The notes: a model not told the origin generated them from the sequence alone. A DNA stretch of 64,000 nucleotides from Paenibacillus apiarius (GCF_017052585.1 NZ_JAFFHZ010000001.1:2584501-2648500); one strand, 5' to 3'. Shown: positions 27,196 to 39,874, numbered from the stretch's first letter. Translations and numbers: made by a program.

Positions 27196-27270
27196 TGGCG
27201 CGCCCGCAAGGAATCGAACCTTGATCTCAGGCTCCGGAGGCCTACGTCATATCCATTGGACCACGGGCGC
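27196..27270 (-). tRNA. tRNA-Arg (CCG)
   Basis: On the minus strand the acceptor GCGCCCG pairs with CGGGCGC. The anticodon loop is CTCCGGA (anticodon CCG), with the T-arm GGTTCGATTCC. The 3' CCA is encoded (27196-27198). The D-arm GTCCAATGGAT is normal. It stands alone, with no tRNA neighbours. Confidence 0.95.
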
Positions 27271-27436
27271 ATGTGTATAAAAGGTGCAAGAGTTATTATA
27301 AAACAACTATGCGTAAATTGCAAGCAGAGGTTGTTCTATAATGTTGGAAAATTTCCTGTTTGAACAGGCGGACAGGGAGCCCTCGCTTTCATACTGAATT
27401 CGAACAAAGCAAGGGACCCATTCTAAACAACAACCT

Positions 27437-27751
27437 CTAAGTCGTGAGACGAAGACCGATAATGCCGATAACGATGAGGCCTAAATATATGAATTGCGTC
27501 CGGCTGTATTTCTCCTTGAACCAGAACAAGCTAACCAGCGTAATGCCGACCGCGCCGACGCCGGCCCATACCGCGTAAGCCACTCCGGACGGGATAACGG
27601 ACATGGCGTGCGTGAGCAGCCAGATGGAAGCGGCCAGTCCAAGCGTGATAATGACGAGCGGCGTTTTTTTCTTAAATCCGTCCGCATATTTCATGGCAAT
27701 GACCGCAATAATCTCTTCAAATCCCGACAGTATCAAATATAACCAAGCCAT
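27437..27751 (-). CDS. yvdR: Small multidrug resistance (SMR) family transporter, YvdR-like
   Basis: 104 aa, four membrane helices. The conserved membrane-embedded Glu is in GFEEIIAVIAMKYADG, and the GVAYAVWAGVGAVG helix is diagnostic of SMR proteins. The start of this gene overlaps the stop of the partner SMR gene by one base, so they are translated together and probably act as a heterodimer. The pair plus the TetR gene upstream matches the B. subtilis yvdT-yvdS-yvdR order as I recall it. Substrate unknown; related pairs export quaternary amines or guanidinium compounds. Confidence 0.85.
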   Translation of the reverse strand: MAWLYLILSGFEEIIAVIAMKYADGFKKKTPLVIITLGLAASIWLLTHAMSVIPSGVAYAVWAGVGAVGITLVSLFWFKEKYSRTQFIYLGLIVIGIIGLRLTT

Positions 27752-28086
27752 TATGCGCCTTCCTTTCCATTCTTCTCTTCATTGGGAGTAGCCAGCTTCA
27801 TGCCGACGATGCCCCCGAGCAGAATGAGCAAGAACATAATTTGCAGGGCGTTGAAATCCTCGCCTAAAAAAATCCCTGTTACATAAGTGCCTATCGTTCC
27901 GATGCCGACAAACACCGTATAAGCGATTGCGACGTTAAGCTTTTTATACGATTGGATGAGCATTAAGTAGCTCACGGTAATCAAGATGACGACGATGATC
28001 CATTCCCACGTGTGGGTTGCATACTTCAGACCGGACGCCCAAATGATTTCCAGTATCGCAGAACCAAGCACGAGTAGCCAAGCCAC
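27751..28086 (-). CDS. yvdS: SMR family transporter, YvdS-like partner subunit
   Basis: 111 aa with four helices. The key Glu is in ILEIIWASGLKYA, and the loop AIAYTVFVGIGTIGTYVTGIFLGE is typical of the YvdS/YkkC side of paired SMR transporters. A charged C-terminal tail (TPNEEKNGKEGA) follows. It ends in the TAATG overlap with the YvdR-like gene. It is 61 bases downstream of the TetR gene, on the same strand. Confidence 0.85.
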   Translation of the reverse strand: MAWLLVLGSAILEIIWASGLKYATHTWEWIIVVILITVSYLMLIQSYKKLNVAIAYTVFVGIGTIGTYVTGIFLGEDFNALQIMFLLILLGGIVGMKLATPNEEKNGKEGA

Positions 28087-28147
28087 TTTTATTACCCCCT
28101 GTGTCTGTATCGAACTGGATGACTCGCGTAAACATGACAGCCGTTAG

Positions 28148-28747
28148 TTATTTCAGCGAGCGCTGAATAAAGGAGAAGAGTTCATCCTTCAACGGCTGCG
28201 GGTCCACACGGCCCTGTTGAATATCTACAAAATAATAGGTTTCCGCCGTCTGCTCGATCATGTTGATGATCATGCGCACGACGGACATGCTGTCGGATTG
28301 CAGTGACACCTCCCCATTCTGCCGCGCTGCCGCAAGCTGCTCCGCGAACCAATCATAATAAGGCTGATAGATGGCTTCCCACTTCGGAAAGGAATGATGG
28401 AGCGCGAGGCCGGAGTAGCATAAGAGAATGACCTCCTTGTACTTGGACGTCATGTCAAAAGATGCGCCGATGACCGCCTTTAATTTATCCCAGAAGCTGT
28501 CGAGCGGTTCGGCTTCCGCCTGTACCAACGACAATAAATGCTCAAGAATATGCTCGGCTACGGCCGGAACGATATCATTCTTAGTCGGAAAATAGATGTA
28601 GAAGGTTCCTTGTGCGACGCCTGCCTTTTTCACGATGTCACCGACGGAAGTCTTTTGGTAGCCTTTTTCGGAAATAAGTTCGATTGCGGATTGCAGCAGC
28701 GCTTCGTATTTTGCTTCTTTCTTATAGTTCACGTATACACCGCCCAC
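28148..28747 (-). CDS. yvdT: TetR-family regulator, YvdT-like
   Basis: 199 aa. The HTH is in SAIELISEKGYQKTSVGDIVKKAGVAQGTFYIYFPTK; the rest is the helical ligand domain. The start is a GTG at 28747 without a strong ribosome site; an in-frame GTG at 28732 is an alternative. It likely represses itself and the two SMR genes through the AATGAC-N5-GTCATT site just upstream. Drug or amine binding is the family norm; the ligand is unknown. Confidence 0.85.
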   Translation of the reverse strand: MGGVYVNYKKEAKYEALLQSAIELISEKGYQKTSVGDIVKKAGVAQGTFYIYFPTKNDIVPAVAEHILEHLLSLVQAEAEPLDSFWDKLKAVIGASFDMTSKYKEVILLCYSGLALHHSFPKWEAIYQPYYDWFAEQLAAARQNGEVSLQSDSMSVVRMIINMIEQTAETYYFVDIQQGRVDPQPLKDELFSFIQRSLK

Positions 28748-28756
28748 TTTTTCAAA

Positions 28757-28773
28757 AATGACTGACTGTCATT
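28757..28773 (-). promoter_or_regulatory. Candidate operator of the YvdT-like repressor
   Basis: AATGAC, five bases, GTCATT: a 17-bp inverted repeat ten bases from the repressor start, where a TetR autoregulatory operator is expected. Confidence 0.6.
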
Positions 28774-28978
28774 CATTTTACACGACATGAACTAAAAAGT
28801 AAAGCAGGCACAACTCATTGTGCGCAATCCAAAACGGAATTATATAAAATGAATGAAAATTTGTCGTTTTAACACGAAAAAATGATTATTGAAGGGATAG
28901 GCGATTTTATCCTGCAAAGCTAAGATGTAAACCTATGAATAAGTTTCACGATGCTTGTCCATTCTAGATGCGGGACAC

Positions 28979-29007
28979 TTGCAAGATGCACAATTATTCG
29001 GTAGAAT
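28979..29007 (+). promoter_or_regulatory. Promoter of the glycolytic operon
   Basis: TTGCAA (28979-28984), a 17-bp spacer and TAGAAT (29002-29007). The predicted transcription start falls at the first base of the CggR operator. Confidence 0.75.
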
Positions 29008-29012
29008 AGTGG

Positions 29013-29048
29013 TGGGACAAAAAAAGTTGTGATGGGACGTTTTGAGTC
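29013..29048 (+). promoter_or_regulatory. CggR operator
   Basis: TGGGAC-N6-AGTT-N4-TGGGAC-N6-AGTC follows the B. subtilis CggR operator plan CGGGAC-N6-TGTC-N4-CGGGAC-N6-TGTC with few changes and identical spacing. It lies just downstream of the promoter, as in B. subtilis, where CggR blocks elongation until fructose-1,6-bisphosphate is bound. Confidence 0.85.
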
Positions 29049-29077
29049 CAATGGTTGGGAGATCAGGAGTGGAGAGA

Positions 29078-30133
29078 ATGCGTGATTGGTTAGAGATACA
29101 GAAACGACTTCTGCCCGAACTCATTGAACTGTTGAAGAAGCGTTACACCATCCTGCATCAAATCATGTTGTCCGAAAGCATCGGAAGAAGAACGCTGGCA
29201 ACATCATTGCAGATGACCGAGCGTGTGCTTCGTGCCGAAACCGACCTCTTGAAGGCGCAGGGCCTGATTGAAACGGATAGCACGGGTATGCGAATCAGTG
29301 AAGAGGGACGGCAACTTGTTAAACAACTGGAGCCCTTCATGGGCGAGCTGCTCGGAATGCGCCAGCTGGAGGAGAGTATCCGCCAAGCATTTGGTTTGAA
29401 GCAGGTTATTGTCGTACCGGGCAATTCGGATGTATCGCCTGCCGTGAAGCAAGAGTTGGGCCAAGCGGCGTGCAAGGCGCTCAACAGCGCTATGGGCAAG
29501 GAAGACGTTGTCGCAGTAACCGGCGGCTCCACGTTGGCTGCCATGGCAGACCAATTAACGAGTTCATCGCCGCTGAAAGGAATCTGGTTCGTTCCGGCGC
29601 GTGGAGGGCTTGGCGAGAGCTTGGAGCATCAAGCGAACACCATTGCTTCCACGATGGCGAAACGGCTGGGCGCGCAGTATAGATTGCTGCACGTTCCCGA
29701 TTTGCTGAGTGAAGAGGCATACCAGTCATTGAAGCAAGAGCCTAACATCCAAGATATATTGCAGGTTATCCGTCAAGCGCGAATCGTCGTGCACGGGATC
29801 GGCGATGCCTTGGTGATGGCGAAGCGGCGCAGTGTGGATGATGCCACTGTGCAGCAGCTAGTGGAGGCGGGAGCGCTCGCCGAAGCGTTCGGGTACTATT
29901 TTGACCGGGACGGGCGTGTCGTACATACGATGCTTACACTAGGCTTGCGTCTAGAAGACATTTCCCGCACCGAGGTCGTCATTGCTGTCGCGGGAGGCAA
30001 GAGCAAGGGCGAGGCTATTACCGCAGTGCTTCATTCGGGTCATGAAGACATTCTGGTCATCGACGAAGCGGCAGCGGAAGAAGTTGTGAACCAATGTGGT
30101 CTCGATGTGCCTTCGGGCCGTCTTGAGCTATAA
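29078..30133 (+). CDS. cggR: Central glycolytic genes regulator CggR
   Basis: 351 aa from the ATG after GGAGTGGAGAG; a start at 29042 would lie inside the operator and is rejected. The N-terminus carries a winged HTH (ESIGRRTLATSLQMTERVLRAETDLLKAQGLIE). The SorC-type sugar-binding domain follows (VVAVTGGSTLAAMADQL, GGLGESLEHQANTIAS, VVHGIGDALVMAKRR, EAFGYYFDRDGRVVH). It represses the operon it heads and is released by fructose-1,6-bisphosphate (known for B. subtilis). The gap to gapA is 36 bases. Confidence 0.95.
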   Translation: MRDWLEIQKRLLPELIELLKKRYTILHQIMLSESIGRRTLATSLQMTERVLRAETDLLKAQGLIETDSTGMRISEEGRQLVKQLEPFMGELLGMRQLEESIRQAFGLKQVIVVPGNSDVSPAVKQELGQAACKALNSAMGKEDVVAVTGGSTLAAMADQLTSSSPLKGIWFVPARGGLGESLEHQANTIASTMAKRLGAQYRLLHVPDLLSEEAYQSLKQEPNIQDILQVIRQARIVVHGIGDALVMAKRRSVDDATVQQLVEAGALAEAFGYYFDRDGRVVHTMLTLGLRLEDISRTEVVIAVAGGKSKGEAITAVLHSGHEDILVIDEAAAEEVVNQCGLDVPSGRLEL

Positions 30134-31174
<1,041 letters not shown>

Positions 31175-31189
31175 TTATATAGCTTGACA

Positions 31190-31227
31190 ATCAAAGAGGA
31201 GTAACCGAATGCGGTCTCCTCTTTGAT
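31190..31227 (+). promoter_or_regulatory. Strong hairpin after gapA without a T tract
   Basis: A 12-bp perfect arm (ATCAAAGAGGAG at 31190-31201, complement at 31216-31227) continues inward through ACCG/CGGT. It probably stabilises the 3' end of a processed gapA mRNA or acts as a weak attenuator. The rest of the 316-base gap to pgk shows no gene. Confidence 0.75.
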
Positions 31228-31490
31228 CCATAAGCAAGGCATGTCGAGAACCGATACGGAATATTGCATCGTCATAGTTATAGCGAAGCCTGTCATTATG
31301 CGATGATAACGAATTTTTATTATAGATAGAACCGATTGATACAGAATCATACACATATCGAACACCGTAATGTAAATACAGATGATATAGAGAAAGAATG
31401 ATGGAACCATACAGAATAACAGAACCTGACAACGATTCTTTCTAAGAGAGGCGTGAAGCGGTTCAAGCACACGATAGGAGGAACACGGGG

Positions 31491-32672
31491 ATGAACAAGA
31501 AAAGCGTACGTGATGTAGACGTAAAAGGTAAGCGCGTATTTGTGCGGGTAGATTTCAACGTTCCATTGGAAGATGGGAAAATTACGGATGATACACGGAT
31601 TCAAGAAACGCTGCCAACCATTAAATACTTGGTGGAGCAAGGTGCGAAGGTCATTCTGGCCAGCCATATGGGCCGTCCAAAAGGCGAAGTGGTTGATTCC
31701 ATGCGTCTGACGCCTGCTGCGATCCGCTTGGGCGAATTGCTCGGCAAACCCGTCAAGAAGCTCGATGAGTCGATTGGCGAGACCGTGAAGGCCGAGATTG
31801 CTACAATGGAGAACGGCGACGTGGTTGTATTAGAGAACGTTCGTTTCCATAAAGGCGAAGAAAAGAACGATCCAGAATTGGCTAAAGCATTCGCGGAGCT
31901 CGCGGATCTGTATGTGAATGACGCGTTCGGTGCAGCGCACCGTGCCCATGCGTCCACAGAAGGTATCGCGCATCACTTGCCAGCCGTGTCCGGCCTGTTA
32001 ATGGAAAAAGAACTGTCGGTATTGGGCAAAGCATTGTCCAACCCGGAACGTCCGTTCACCGCTATCGTCGGCGGATCGAAGGTAAAAGACAAAATCGATG
32101 TTATCAACAAAATGCTGGAGATTGCTGATAACGTAATCATCGGCGGCGGCTTGACGTATACGTTCTTCAAAGCGCAAGGCCACGAAATCGGCAAATCGTT
32201 GGTCGACAACGAGAAGCTGCAGGTTGCGCTTGGCTTTATCGAGAAGGCAAAAGAACTCGGCAAAAACTTGTACCTGCCTGTTGATATCGTCGTATCTGAT
32301 GACTTCAGCGCAGATGCAAACACCCAAATCGTGCCAATCGACAGCATTCCAGCTGAATGGGAAGGCATTGACATCGGACCGAAGACGCGTGAAATTTTCG
32401 CTGATGTCATTAAGAACTCCAAGCTCGTCGTATGGAACGGACCAATGGGCGTGTTCGAAATTGAACCATTCTCTCACGGCACGCGCGCAGTAGCCGAAGC
32501 ATGTGCGGAAACGCAAGGCTATACGATTATCGGCGGCGGCGACTCCGCAGCGGCAGTAGAGAAATTCAAGCTGAAAGACAAGATGGACCACATCTCCACA
32601 GGCGGCGGCGCTTCCCTTGAGTTCATGGAAGGCAAAGTATTGCCGGGCGTTGTGGCGCTGAATGATAAGTAA
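31491..32672 (+). CDS. pgk: Phosphoglycerate kinase
   Basis: 393 aa behind AGGAGG. Family segments in order: [67 protein letters not shown], the nucleotide-binding [12 protein letters not shown], and the C-terminal [12 protein letters not shown] plus [14 protein letters not shown]. It converts 1,3-bisphosphoglycerate and ADP to 3-phosphoglycerate and ATP. The length is normal. It is co-directional with gapA and tpiA in the operon. Confidence 0.98.
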   Translation: MNKKSVRDVDVKGKRVFVRVDFNVPLEDGKITDDTRIQETLPTIKYLVEQGAKVILASHMGRPKGEVVDSMRLTPAAIRLGELLGKPVKKLDESIGETVKAEIATMENGDVVVLENVRFHKGEEKNDPELAKAFAELADLYVNDAFGAAHRAHASTEGIAHHLPAVSGLLMEKELSVLGKALSNPERPFTAIVGGSKVKDKIDVINKMLEIADNVIIGGGLTYTFFKAQGHEIGKSLVDNEKLQVALGFIEKAKELGKNLYLPVDIVVSDDFSADANTQIVPIDSIPAEWEGIDIGPKTREIFADVIKNSKLVVWNGPMGVFEIEPFSHGTRAVAEACAETQGYTIIGGGDSAAAVEKFKLKDKMDHISTGGGASLEFMEGKVLPGVVALNDK

Positions 32673-32717
32673 TCTAAGCAGTTAGCAACTAAACAAGTAG
32701 GCGGCAGCGGCTATTAA

Positions 32718-33503
<786 letters not shown>

Positions 33504-33504
33504 A

Positions 33505-35046
33505 ATGTCTGCACCCAGACCTGTTGCACTCATCATCATGGACGGCTTCGGACTGAGAAACGTAACTGAGGGCAACGCCGTTGCTCAAGCAAAGAAACCG
33601 AACTACGACCGCTATATGGACATGTACCCGCACACCACACTGACAGCTTGCGGCGAAGCGGTGGGCTTGCCTGAAGGGCAAATGGGCAACTCCGAGGTAG
33701 GACATTTGAATATCGGCGCCGGCCGTATCGTGTATCAAGACTTGACCCGGATTACGAAGTCGATTCGCGAAGGCGAATTTTTCGATAACGACACGCTGCT
33801 CGGCGCGGTACGCCATGCGAAAGACAATAACAAAAACTTGCATCTGTACGGACTGTTGTCTGACGGCGGCGTGCACAGCCACATTGACCATACGTTGGCC
33901 ATGTTGGAACTGGCAGCAAAGGAAGGGCTGAAGAATGTGTACATTCACGCCTTCCTGGACGGCCGTGACGTAGCTCCGGATAGTGCGATCAAGTATATCG
34001 AGCGTCTGCAAGCGAAGATTGACGATATCGGCGTCGGACAAATTGCAACGGTTCAAGGCCGCTACTATGCAATGGACCGCGACAAGCGGTGGGAGCGTAC
34101 GGAGAAATCCTACCGCGCCATGGTATATGGCGACGGACCGAAATACAGCGATCCGATTCAAGCGGTGAGGGAATCGTATGAGAACTCCGTATTTGACGAG
34201 TTCGTCATGCCGACGGTTATCGTCGACGAGCAGGAGCAACCGGTAGGTCTCGTGCAAGACGGCGATGCGGTCATCTTCTCGAACTTCCGTCCGGACCGCG
34301 CGATTCAATTGTCGCAAGTATTTACGAACGAAGACTTCCGCGGTTTTGATCGCGGGGACAAGTGTCCGAAGGATCTGTACTTCGTCTGCCTGACGTTGTT
34401 CGCAGAGACGGTCGGGGGCTTCGTAGCCTACAAACCGAAGGAGCTTGACAATACGCTTGGCGAAGTGCTTGTCCAACATGGCAAGAAACAGTTGCGTATT
34501 GCCGAGACGGAGAAATATCCGCACGTTACGTTCTTCTTCAGCGGCGGCCGCGACGTGGAACTCCCTGGCGAAAAACGCGTGCTTATCGCGTCGCCTAAAG
34601 TTGCCACGTATGACCTGCAGCCTGAAATGAGCGCGTACGAAGTGGCGGAAGCTGCGGTGCGCGAGATCGAATCCGGCGTGCACGACACGATCATTTTGAA
34701 CTTTGCGAACCCGGATATGGTCGGACACTCCGGGAAGCTGGAGCCGACGATCAAAGCTGTGGAAACAACGGACGAATGTATGAGCAAAGTCGTGGAAGCG
34801 GTGCTTGCTCAAGGGGGCGTCTGCTTGATTACGGCGGACCACGGCAACGCGGATATGGTCTTTGACGAAGAAGGCCGTCCGTTTACGGCGCATACGACAA
34901 ATCCGGTTCCGTTCATCGTAACGGACAAGAACGTCACGTTGCGTGAGGGCGGCATTTTGGCCGATATCGCACCGACGATTCTCGATTTGATGCAGCTGCC
35001 GAAGCCGGTCGAAATGACTGGCGAATCAATGATTTCCAAGAAATAA
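33505..35046 (+). CDS. gpmI: 2,3-bisphosphoglycerate-independent phosphoglycerate mutase
   Basis: 513 aa. It has the alkaline-phosphatase-type metal site ([10 protein letters not shown]), the phosphoserine loop [15 protein letters not shown], the [10 protein letters not shown] and [15 protein letters not shown] segments, and the metal ligands in ADHGNADMV and THTTNPVPF-type residues ([11 protein letters not shown]). It is manganese dependent in spore formers, where activity falls with spore pH (known family biology). It starts one base after tpiA, so it is coupled. Normal length. Confidence 0.98.
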   Translation: MSAPRPVALIIMDGFGLRNVTEGNAVAQAKKPNYDRYMDMYPHTTLTACGEAVGLPEGQMGNSEVGHLNIGAGRIVYQDLTRITKSIREGEFFDNDTLLGAVRHAKDNNKNLHLYGLLSDGGVHSHIDHTLAMLELAAKEGLKNVYIHAFLDGRDVAPDSAIKYIERLQAKIDDIGVGQIATVQGRYYAMDRDKRWERTEKSYRAMVYGDGPKYSDPIQAVRESYENSVFDEFVMPTVIVDEQEQPVGLVQDGDAVIFSNFRPDRAIQLSQVFTNEDFRGFDRGDKCPKDLYFVCLTLFAETVGGFVAYKPKELDNTLGEVLVQHGKKQLRIAETEKYPHVTFFFSGGRDVELPGEKRVLIASPKVATYDLQPEMSAYEVAEAAVREIESGVHDTIILNFANPDMVGHSGKLEPTIKAVETTDECMSKVVEAVLAQGGVCLITADHGNADMVFDEEGRPFTAHTTNPVPFIVTDKNVTLREGGILADIAPTILDLMQLPKPVEMTGESMISKK

Positions 35047-35057
35047 TCGGATGGATT

Positions 35058-35085
35058 TTGTACGTTGCCTATCATGCATTATAAT
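35058..35085 (+). promoter_or_regulatory. Candidate internal promoter for eno
   Basis: TTGTAC, a 16-bp spacer, TATAAT (35080-35085), 34 bases before the eno start. It would allow eno expression independent of CggR. Confidence 0.6.
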
Positions 35086-35103
35086 AAATACAACAAAGAA
35101 TAA

Positions 35104-36405
<1,302 letters not shown>

Positions 36406-36436
36406 GACGTGACCGCGTTAGCGTAACGTTATATGA

Positions 36437-36471
36437 GAAGCCGGACTCCATTGGAGTTCGGCTTCTTTGTT
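36437..36471 (+). terminator. Terminator of the glycolytic operon
   Basis: GAAGCCGGACTCC at 36437-36449 pairs with GGAGTTCGGCTTC at 36453-36465, followed by TTTGTT. Confidence 0.9.
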
Positions 36472-36658
36472 ATGCCTGTGCCTGCTGAATCGCCTCCATC
36501 GCGCACTCGCCGAAAGGCGGGATCGATCTGGACCTGAGGCTAGTTTTGATGAATATCCCTTGTTGAATGGAAGGACGGACGATATAATTATTGCTAGCTA
36601 CTATTTAATGAACAATACTGAATGATGTATATAACGATTGGCTCAGGGGGTGACGGAT

Positions 36659-37030
36659 TTGAAAGAGATCATTCAATTTAAAAAGGGCGTGCTCGGTCTA
36701 TGCGTCATGGTGCTCATTAATCAACGCGACCGTTATGGCTTTGAATTGGCGCAGCAGATCTCGAAGCATGTGGAAATCGCCGAAGGGGCCTTATATCCGG
36801 TACTCCGCCGCATGGTAGCGGATGGACACTGCACCACTTATTTGCAGGAATCGACGGAAGGGCCGCCGCGCAAGTATTACAAGCTTACTCCGGCAGGCAA
36901 GTCGTATATGAATGAGCTGGTGTCGGAATGGGAGAGCTTCGTGTCGGGAGTAGCTGTATTGCTGGCGGAAGCCGCGGATGGAGATGCAGATGTAAATTTG
37001 GAAGCTAATCCAGAAGCAGACGGGAAATGA
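36659..37030 (+). CDS. PadR-family transcriptional regulator
   Basis: 123 aa from a TTG six bases after AGGGGGTG. The winged HTH is typical: FKKGVLGLCVMVLINQRDRYGFELAQQISKHVEIAEGALYPVLRRMVADGHCTTY, then PRKYYKLTPAGKSYM. The C-terminus is acidic and unconserved. PadR proteins next to HAAS/DUF1700 and DUF4097 genes form a common Firmicute envelope-stress module. It ends 35 bases before the HAAS gene. Ligand unknown. Confidence 0.9.
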   Translation: MKEIIQFKKGVLGLCVMVLINQRDRYGFELAQQISKHVEIAEGALYPVLRRMVADGHCTTYLQESTEGPPRKYYKLTPAGKSYMNELVSEWESFVSGVAVLLAEAADGDADVNLEANPEADGK

Positions 37031-37065
37031 ACAAGACTAAACGATAAGATTTAGGGGTGAGACAG

Positions 37066-37761
37066 GTGCATAAAGAATATTTTCTATTAAAGCTGAAGCT
37101 TGGACTGCTGCCGCTTCCTGAGGAGGACCGGAATGAAATACTGGCGGAATATGATGCGCACTTTGAATTCGGCAAGCAGCAGGGACGCACGGAGGAAGAA
37201 ATCGCGAAGGAATTGGGCGATCCGGAAGAGCTTGCAGTCGAGTTGTTAGGGGACCGGGACGAGAAGCCTTCCTTCTCTAGTGGACCCATGAATGCCCAAC
37301 CTATGAACGGAGGCAATGACATGCCGCCGCCTTGGCAAGGGATGAATCCTCAGCCAGGGATGCAGCATGGCTATGGCAACCATTGGGACCATGGGCAAGG
37401 GAACCATTCGATGCCGTATCCCCCGGGGCCTGATGCGGGCGCAATTCGTTCTCGCACCGTATTCGGAATCATAGGCGTGATCTTTGTCAGCATAATGATC
37501 GTGCCGTTGTTAATCGCGGGCTGGGGGGTATGCATTGGCATGGGCGCCGCAGCAATCAGCTTGTTAGTTTCTCCGCTACTGTATGTCGTCAAGCTGGCGT
37601 TGGGCGGAGTCTTTTATGGGGCGGAAATGTCATTGATCGTTCTCGCGTTCGGAATTGGCATTTTCCTGGCTCAAGCAATGGTCTTTTTGTTCCGTATTTA
37701 TGCGCGGATCAATATGGGCTATATCCGCTGGGTTGCTCATGTGGGAAGGGAGAGAAGATAG
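37066..37761 (+). CDS. HAAS/DUF1700 domain membrane protein
   Basis: 231 aa from the GTG eight bases after AGGGG. Residues 1-65 are the HAAS domain (PLPEEDRNEILAEYDAHFEFGKQQGRTEEEIAKELGDPEELA). A Met/Pro/Gly/His-rich linker (about 70-125) follows, then three membrane helices up to about 222. HAAS proteins are thought to be modulated by the adjacent PadR factor. The stop is immediately followed by the ATG of the next gene. Function otherwise unknown. Confidence 0.85.
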   Translation: MHKEYFLLKLKLGLLPLPEEDRNEILAEYDAHFEFGKQQGRTEEEIAKELGDPEELAVELLGDRDEKPSFSSGPMNAQPMNGGNDMPPPWQGMNPQPGMQHGYGNHWDHGQGNHSMPYPPGPDAGAIRSRTVFGIIGVIFVSIMIVPLLIAGWGVCIGMGAAAISLLVSPLLYVVKLALGGVFYGAEMSLIVLAFGIGIFLAQAMVFLFRIYARINMGYIRWVAHVGRERR

Positions 37762-38619
37762 ATGAAAAAAGCATGGTTGAATCTGCTGGGCATCGGCTGC
37801 GTCGTGGCAGGCATCGCAGGCCTATTCTATTTTGGAATGGATAAACTATTATATTCCCAGCTTCCCGGCTATAACTACAGCATTGCGATAGAGCCTGATT
37901 TGAAGCAGATTGCAATGGAAGCGGGCCGGGGCGATATTAAAGTGAATTGGCACTTTGACGACCAACGTAAAATTGAACTATACGGGCAGGCGCCTGAACA
38001 GACGATACAGAAGCTTGGCAATACAAAGGTTGAAGATGGCGTGCTCCACCTTGTATTTTTCGATACCGAAAGTGAGGAATGGATGAATTTGTTCGAGTTC
38101 AATTCCCGTCAACAGCACCATGAGATTCATATTCATGCGCCGAAGGAATTCGTTCTGGATCGTTTTCAAGCACGGCTCTCGATGGGGTCGTTCGTGATGA
38201 CGAACGGACAGGTCAAGCACCTCGATGCCGAGAGCAACTTGGGTCAGGTGATTGTGAAGCAGGTGAAGGGTGAACAGGTGAAGTTGAAATCGGATGCCGG
38301 GAAAATCGTAGCCGAGAACGTGGATGCTGCGATTACAGCCAATGCTTCGTTGGGTGAAGTAAAGCTGCTGAACACGGTGAAACCGGTCGAGGTAGAAGCG
38401 AGTGCGGGCAACGTATTTATTGAACAGCAGAATCCTCATCCGATACAGGCATCAAGCAATTTAGGCAACATCAAAATATTGGTTTCCCCTTTGTTCGACG
38501 GAGTGTATGATGCAAGAGCGAATTTGGGCAATGTATCCTCGCCGGAATCGAAGATGAAGAGCAATATGGTCATTCAAGCGCGCACGGACGCCGGCAATAT
38601 TTCCATTGTCGAAAAATAG
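37762..38619 (+). CDS. DUF4097 family (LiaG-like) membrane-anchored beta-repeat protein
   Basis: 285 aa. One N-terminal membrane helix (about 8-28), then a repetitive beta-strand domain facing outside with recurring NLGNI / ASLGEVKL / DAGNISI units, typical of the DUF4097 solenoid. It starts directly after the HAAS gene stop, so translation is coupled. The module PadR-HAAS-DUF4097 suggests cell-envelope stress sensing (inference from LiaG context in B. subtilis). Confidence 0.82.
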   Translation: MKKAWLNLLGIGCVVAGIAGLFYFGMDKLLYSQLPGYNYSIAIEPDLKQIAMEAGRGDIKVNWHFDDQRKIELYGQAPEQTIQKLGNTKVEDGVLHLVFFDTESEEWMNLFEFNSRQQHHEIHIHAPKEFVLDRFQARLSMGSFVMTNGQVKHLDAESNLGQVIVKQVKGEQVKLKSDAGKIVAENVDAAITANASLGEVKLLNTVKPVEVEASAGNVFIEQQNPHPIQASSNLGNIKILVSPLFDGVYDARANLGNVSSPESKMKSNMVIQARTDAGNISIVEK

Positions 38620-38620
38620 C

Positions 38621-38648
38621 TTGTCAACTCGAGATATGCCGCTATAAT
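38621..38648 (+). promoter_or_regulatory. Promoter of pdxK
   Basis: TTGTCA, a 16-bp spacer and TATAAT, about 50 bases before the start. Confidence 0.65.
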
Positions 38649-38698
38649 TCGGTTATAATGGATGTATACAATGCGGCATATAAAGGGGTTACGAAACG

Positions 38699-39520
38699 AT
38701 GAAACCAATCATGAAAGTTCTTACGTTAGCAGGCTCTGATTCCAGCGGCGGCGCCGGCATTCAAGCAGACTTGAAAACCTTCCAAGAACGCGGAGTATAC
38801 GGTATGACCGCGTTGACGACAATCGTGACGATGGATCCGGACGATAATTGGGCGCATCGCGTCTTTCCGGTGGAGCTGTCCACGATTGAAGAGCAGTTGA
38901 AGACGATTCTGAGCGTCGGTATCCAAGGGATGAAGACCGGCATGCTTGGTTCTATCGATATTATTGAGCTTGCGGCGCGCACGATCGAACAGCATGACAT
39001 ACCGAATATCGTCGTTGATCCGGTTATGGTGTGCAAAGGCGCGGACGAAGCGCTTCACCCGGAGACGAATGATGCGCTGCGCGACATTCTCGTGCCGAAG
39101 GCAACGGTAGTGACGCCGAACCTGTTCGAGGCGGCACAGCTTGCGGGCACAGCGCCGATTCGTACCTTGGACGATATGAAGCAGGCGGCGGCGGTTATTC
39201 AGGAGTTGGGCGCGCGCTATGTGCTGGTGAAAGGCGGCTCCAAGATTGGCTTGCCGACGTCGATCGACTTGCTGTATGACGGCAAGGACTTTGAAGTGCT
39301 GGAGGCCGATTTAATCGACACGACATTTACTCACGGAGCAGGATGCACATACTCGGCGGCGGTGGCCGCAGAGCTGGCGAAGGGGCATGGCGTCATCGAA
39401 AGTATCCATACGGCTAAACGCTTCATTACAGAGGCGATTCGGCATTCTTTCCGCCTGAACCAATATGTGGGCCCTGTGCGCCATAATGCGTTGCGTTTGG
39501 TGGAGCACGGAGAGGAATAG
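38699..39520 (+). CDS. pdxK: Pyridoxine/pyridoxal kinase (ThiD-like PdxK)
   Basis: 273 aa. The N-terminus VLTLAGSDSSGGAGIQADLKTFQERGVYGMTALT is the ribokinase-fold ThiD/PdxK signature; VDPVMVCKGADE and the catalytic TFTHGAGCTYSAAVAAELAKG follow. The B. subtilis protein of this type (formerly annotated ThiD) phosphorylates pyridoxine, pyridoxal and pyridoxamine. No thiamine genes are near, which favours vitamin B6 salvage over HMP kinase, but the two cannot be separated by motif alone. Confidence 0.85.
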   Translation: MKPIMKVLTLAGSDSSGGAGIQADLKTFQERGVYGMTALTTIVTMDPDDNWAHRVFPVELSTIEEQLKTILSVGIQGMKTGMLGSIDIIELAARTIEQHDIPNIVVDPVMVCKGADEALHPETNDALRDILVPKATVVTPNLFEAAQLAGTAPIRTLDDMKQAAAVIQELGARYVLVKGGSKIGLPTSIDLLYDGKDFEVLEADLIDTTFTHGAGCTYSAAVAAELAKGHGVIESIHTAKRFITEAIRHSFRLNQYVGPVRHNALRLVEHGEE

Positions 39521-39533
39521 AGTTATAGGGTTC

Positions 39534-39562
39534 TTGCCGGCTGCATAACGTTGTGTTACAAT
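39534..39562 (+). promoter_or_regulatory. Promoter of secG
   Basis: TTGCCG, a 17-bp spacer and TACAAT, about 55 bases before the start. Confidence 0.6.
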
Positions 39563-39617
39563 AAGAATACTGTTTTTATGCTTTTCGGACGTGTAACACG
39601 CATTAGGAGGTGTAACT

Positions 39618-39854
39618 ATGACAATTTTTTTGAAAATTCTGCTTGTCATCTTTTCGATTGGCTTGATTAGCATTGTGCTTCTGCAGAAAGGGAAAAGTGC
39701 CGGCCTGTCAGGCGCCATCTCCGGCGGTGCGGAACATCTCTTCGGAAAGCAAAAGGCACGTGGTCTGGAGCTGTTCCTTCAGCGTGCGACAGTCGCTTTG
39801 GCGGCTGGATTCTTTATACTTTCTATGGTAGTTGCTTATTTTGTAAAAGGATAA
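39618..39854 (+). CDS. secG: Protein-export membrane protein SecG
   Basis: 78 aa with two membrane helices (about 2-22 and 54-74) and the conserved loop [29 protein letters not shown]. It is the small subunit of the SecYEG translocon. secG next to rnr, smpB and ssrA is a conserved Firmicute order; the carboxylesterase gene often found between secG and rnr is absent here. AGGAGG precedes the ATG. Confidence 0.96.
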   Translation: MTIFLKILLVIFSIGLISIVLLQKGKSAGLSGAISGGAEHLFGKQKARGLELFLQRATVALAAGFFILSMVVAYFVKG

Positions 39855-39874
39855 CGTATATATGCGAACGCAAG

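Noticed and set aside
27027-27363. Small frames across the tRNA-Arg gene
   Set aside because: They read through the tRNA, and no ribosome site or conserved feature supports them.
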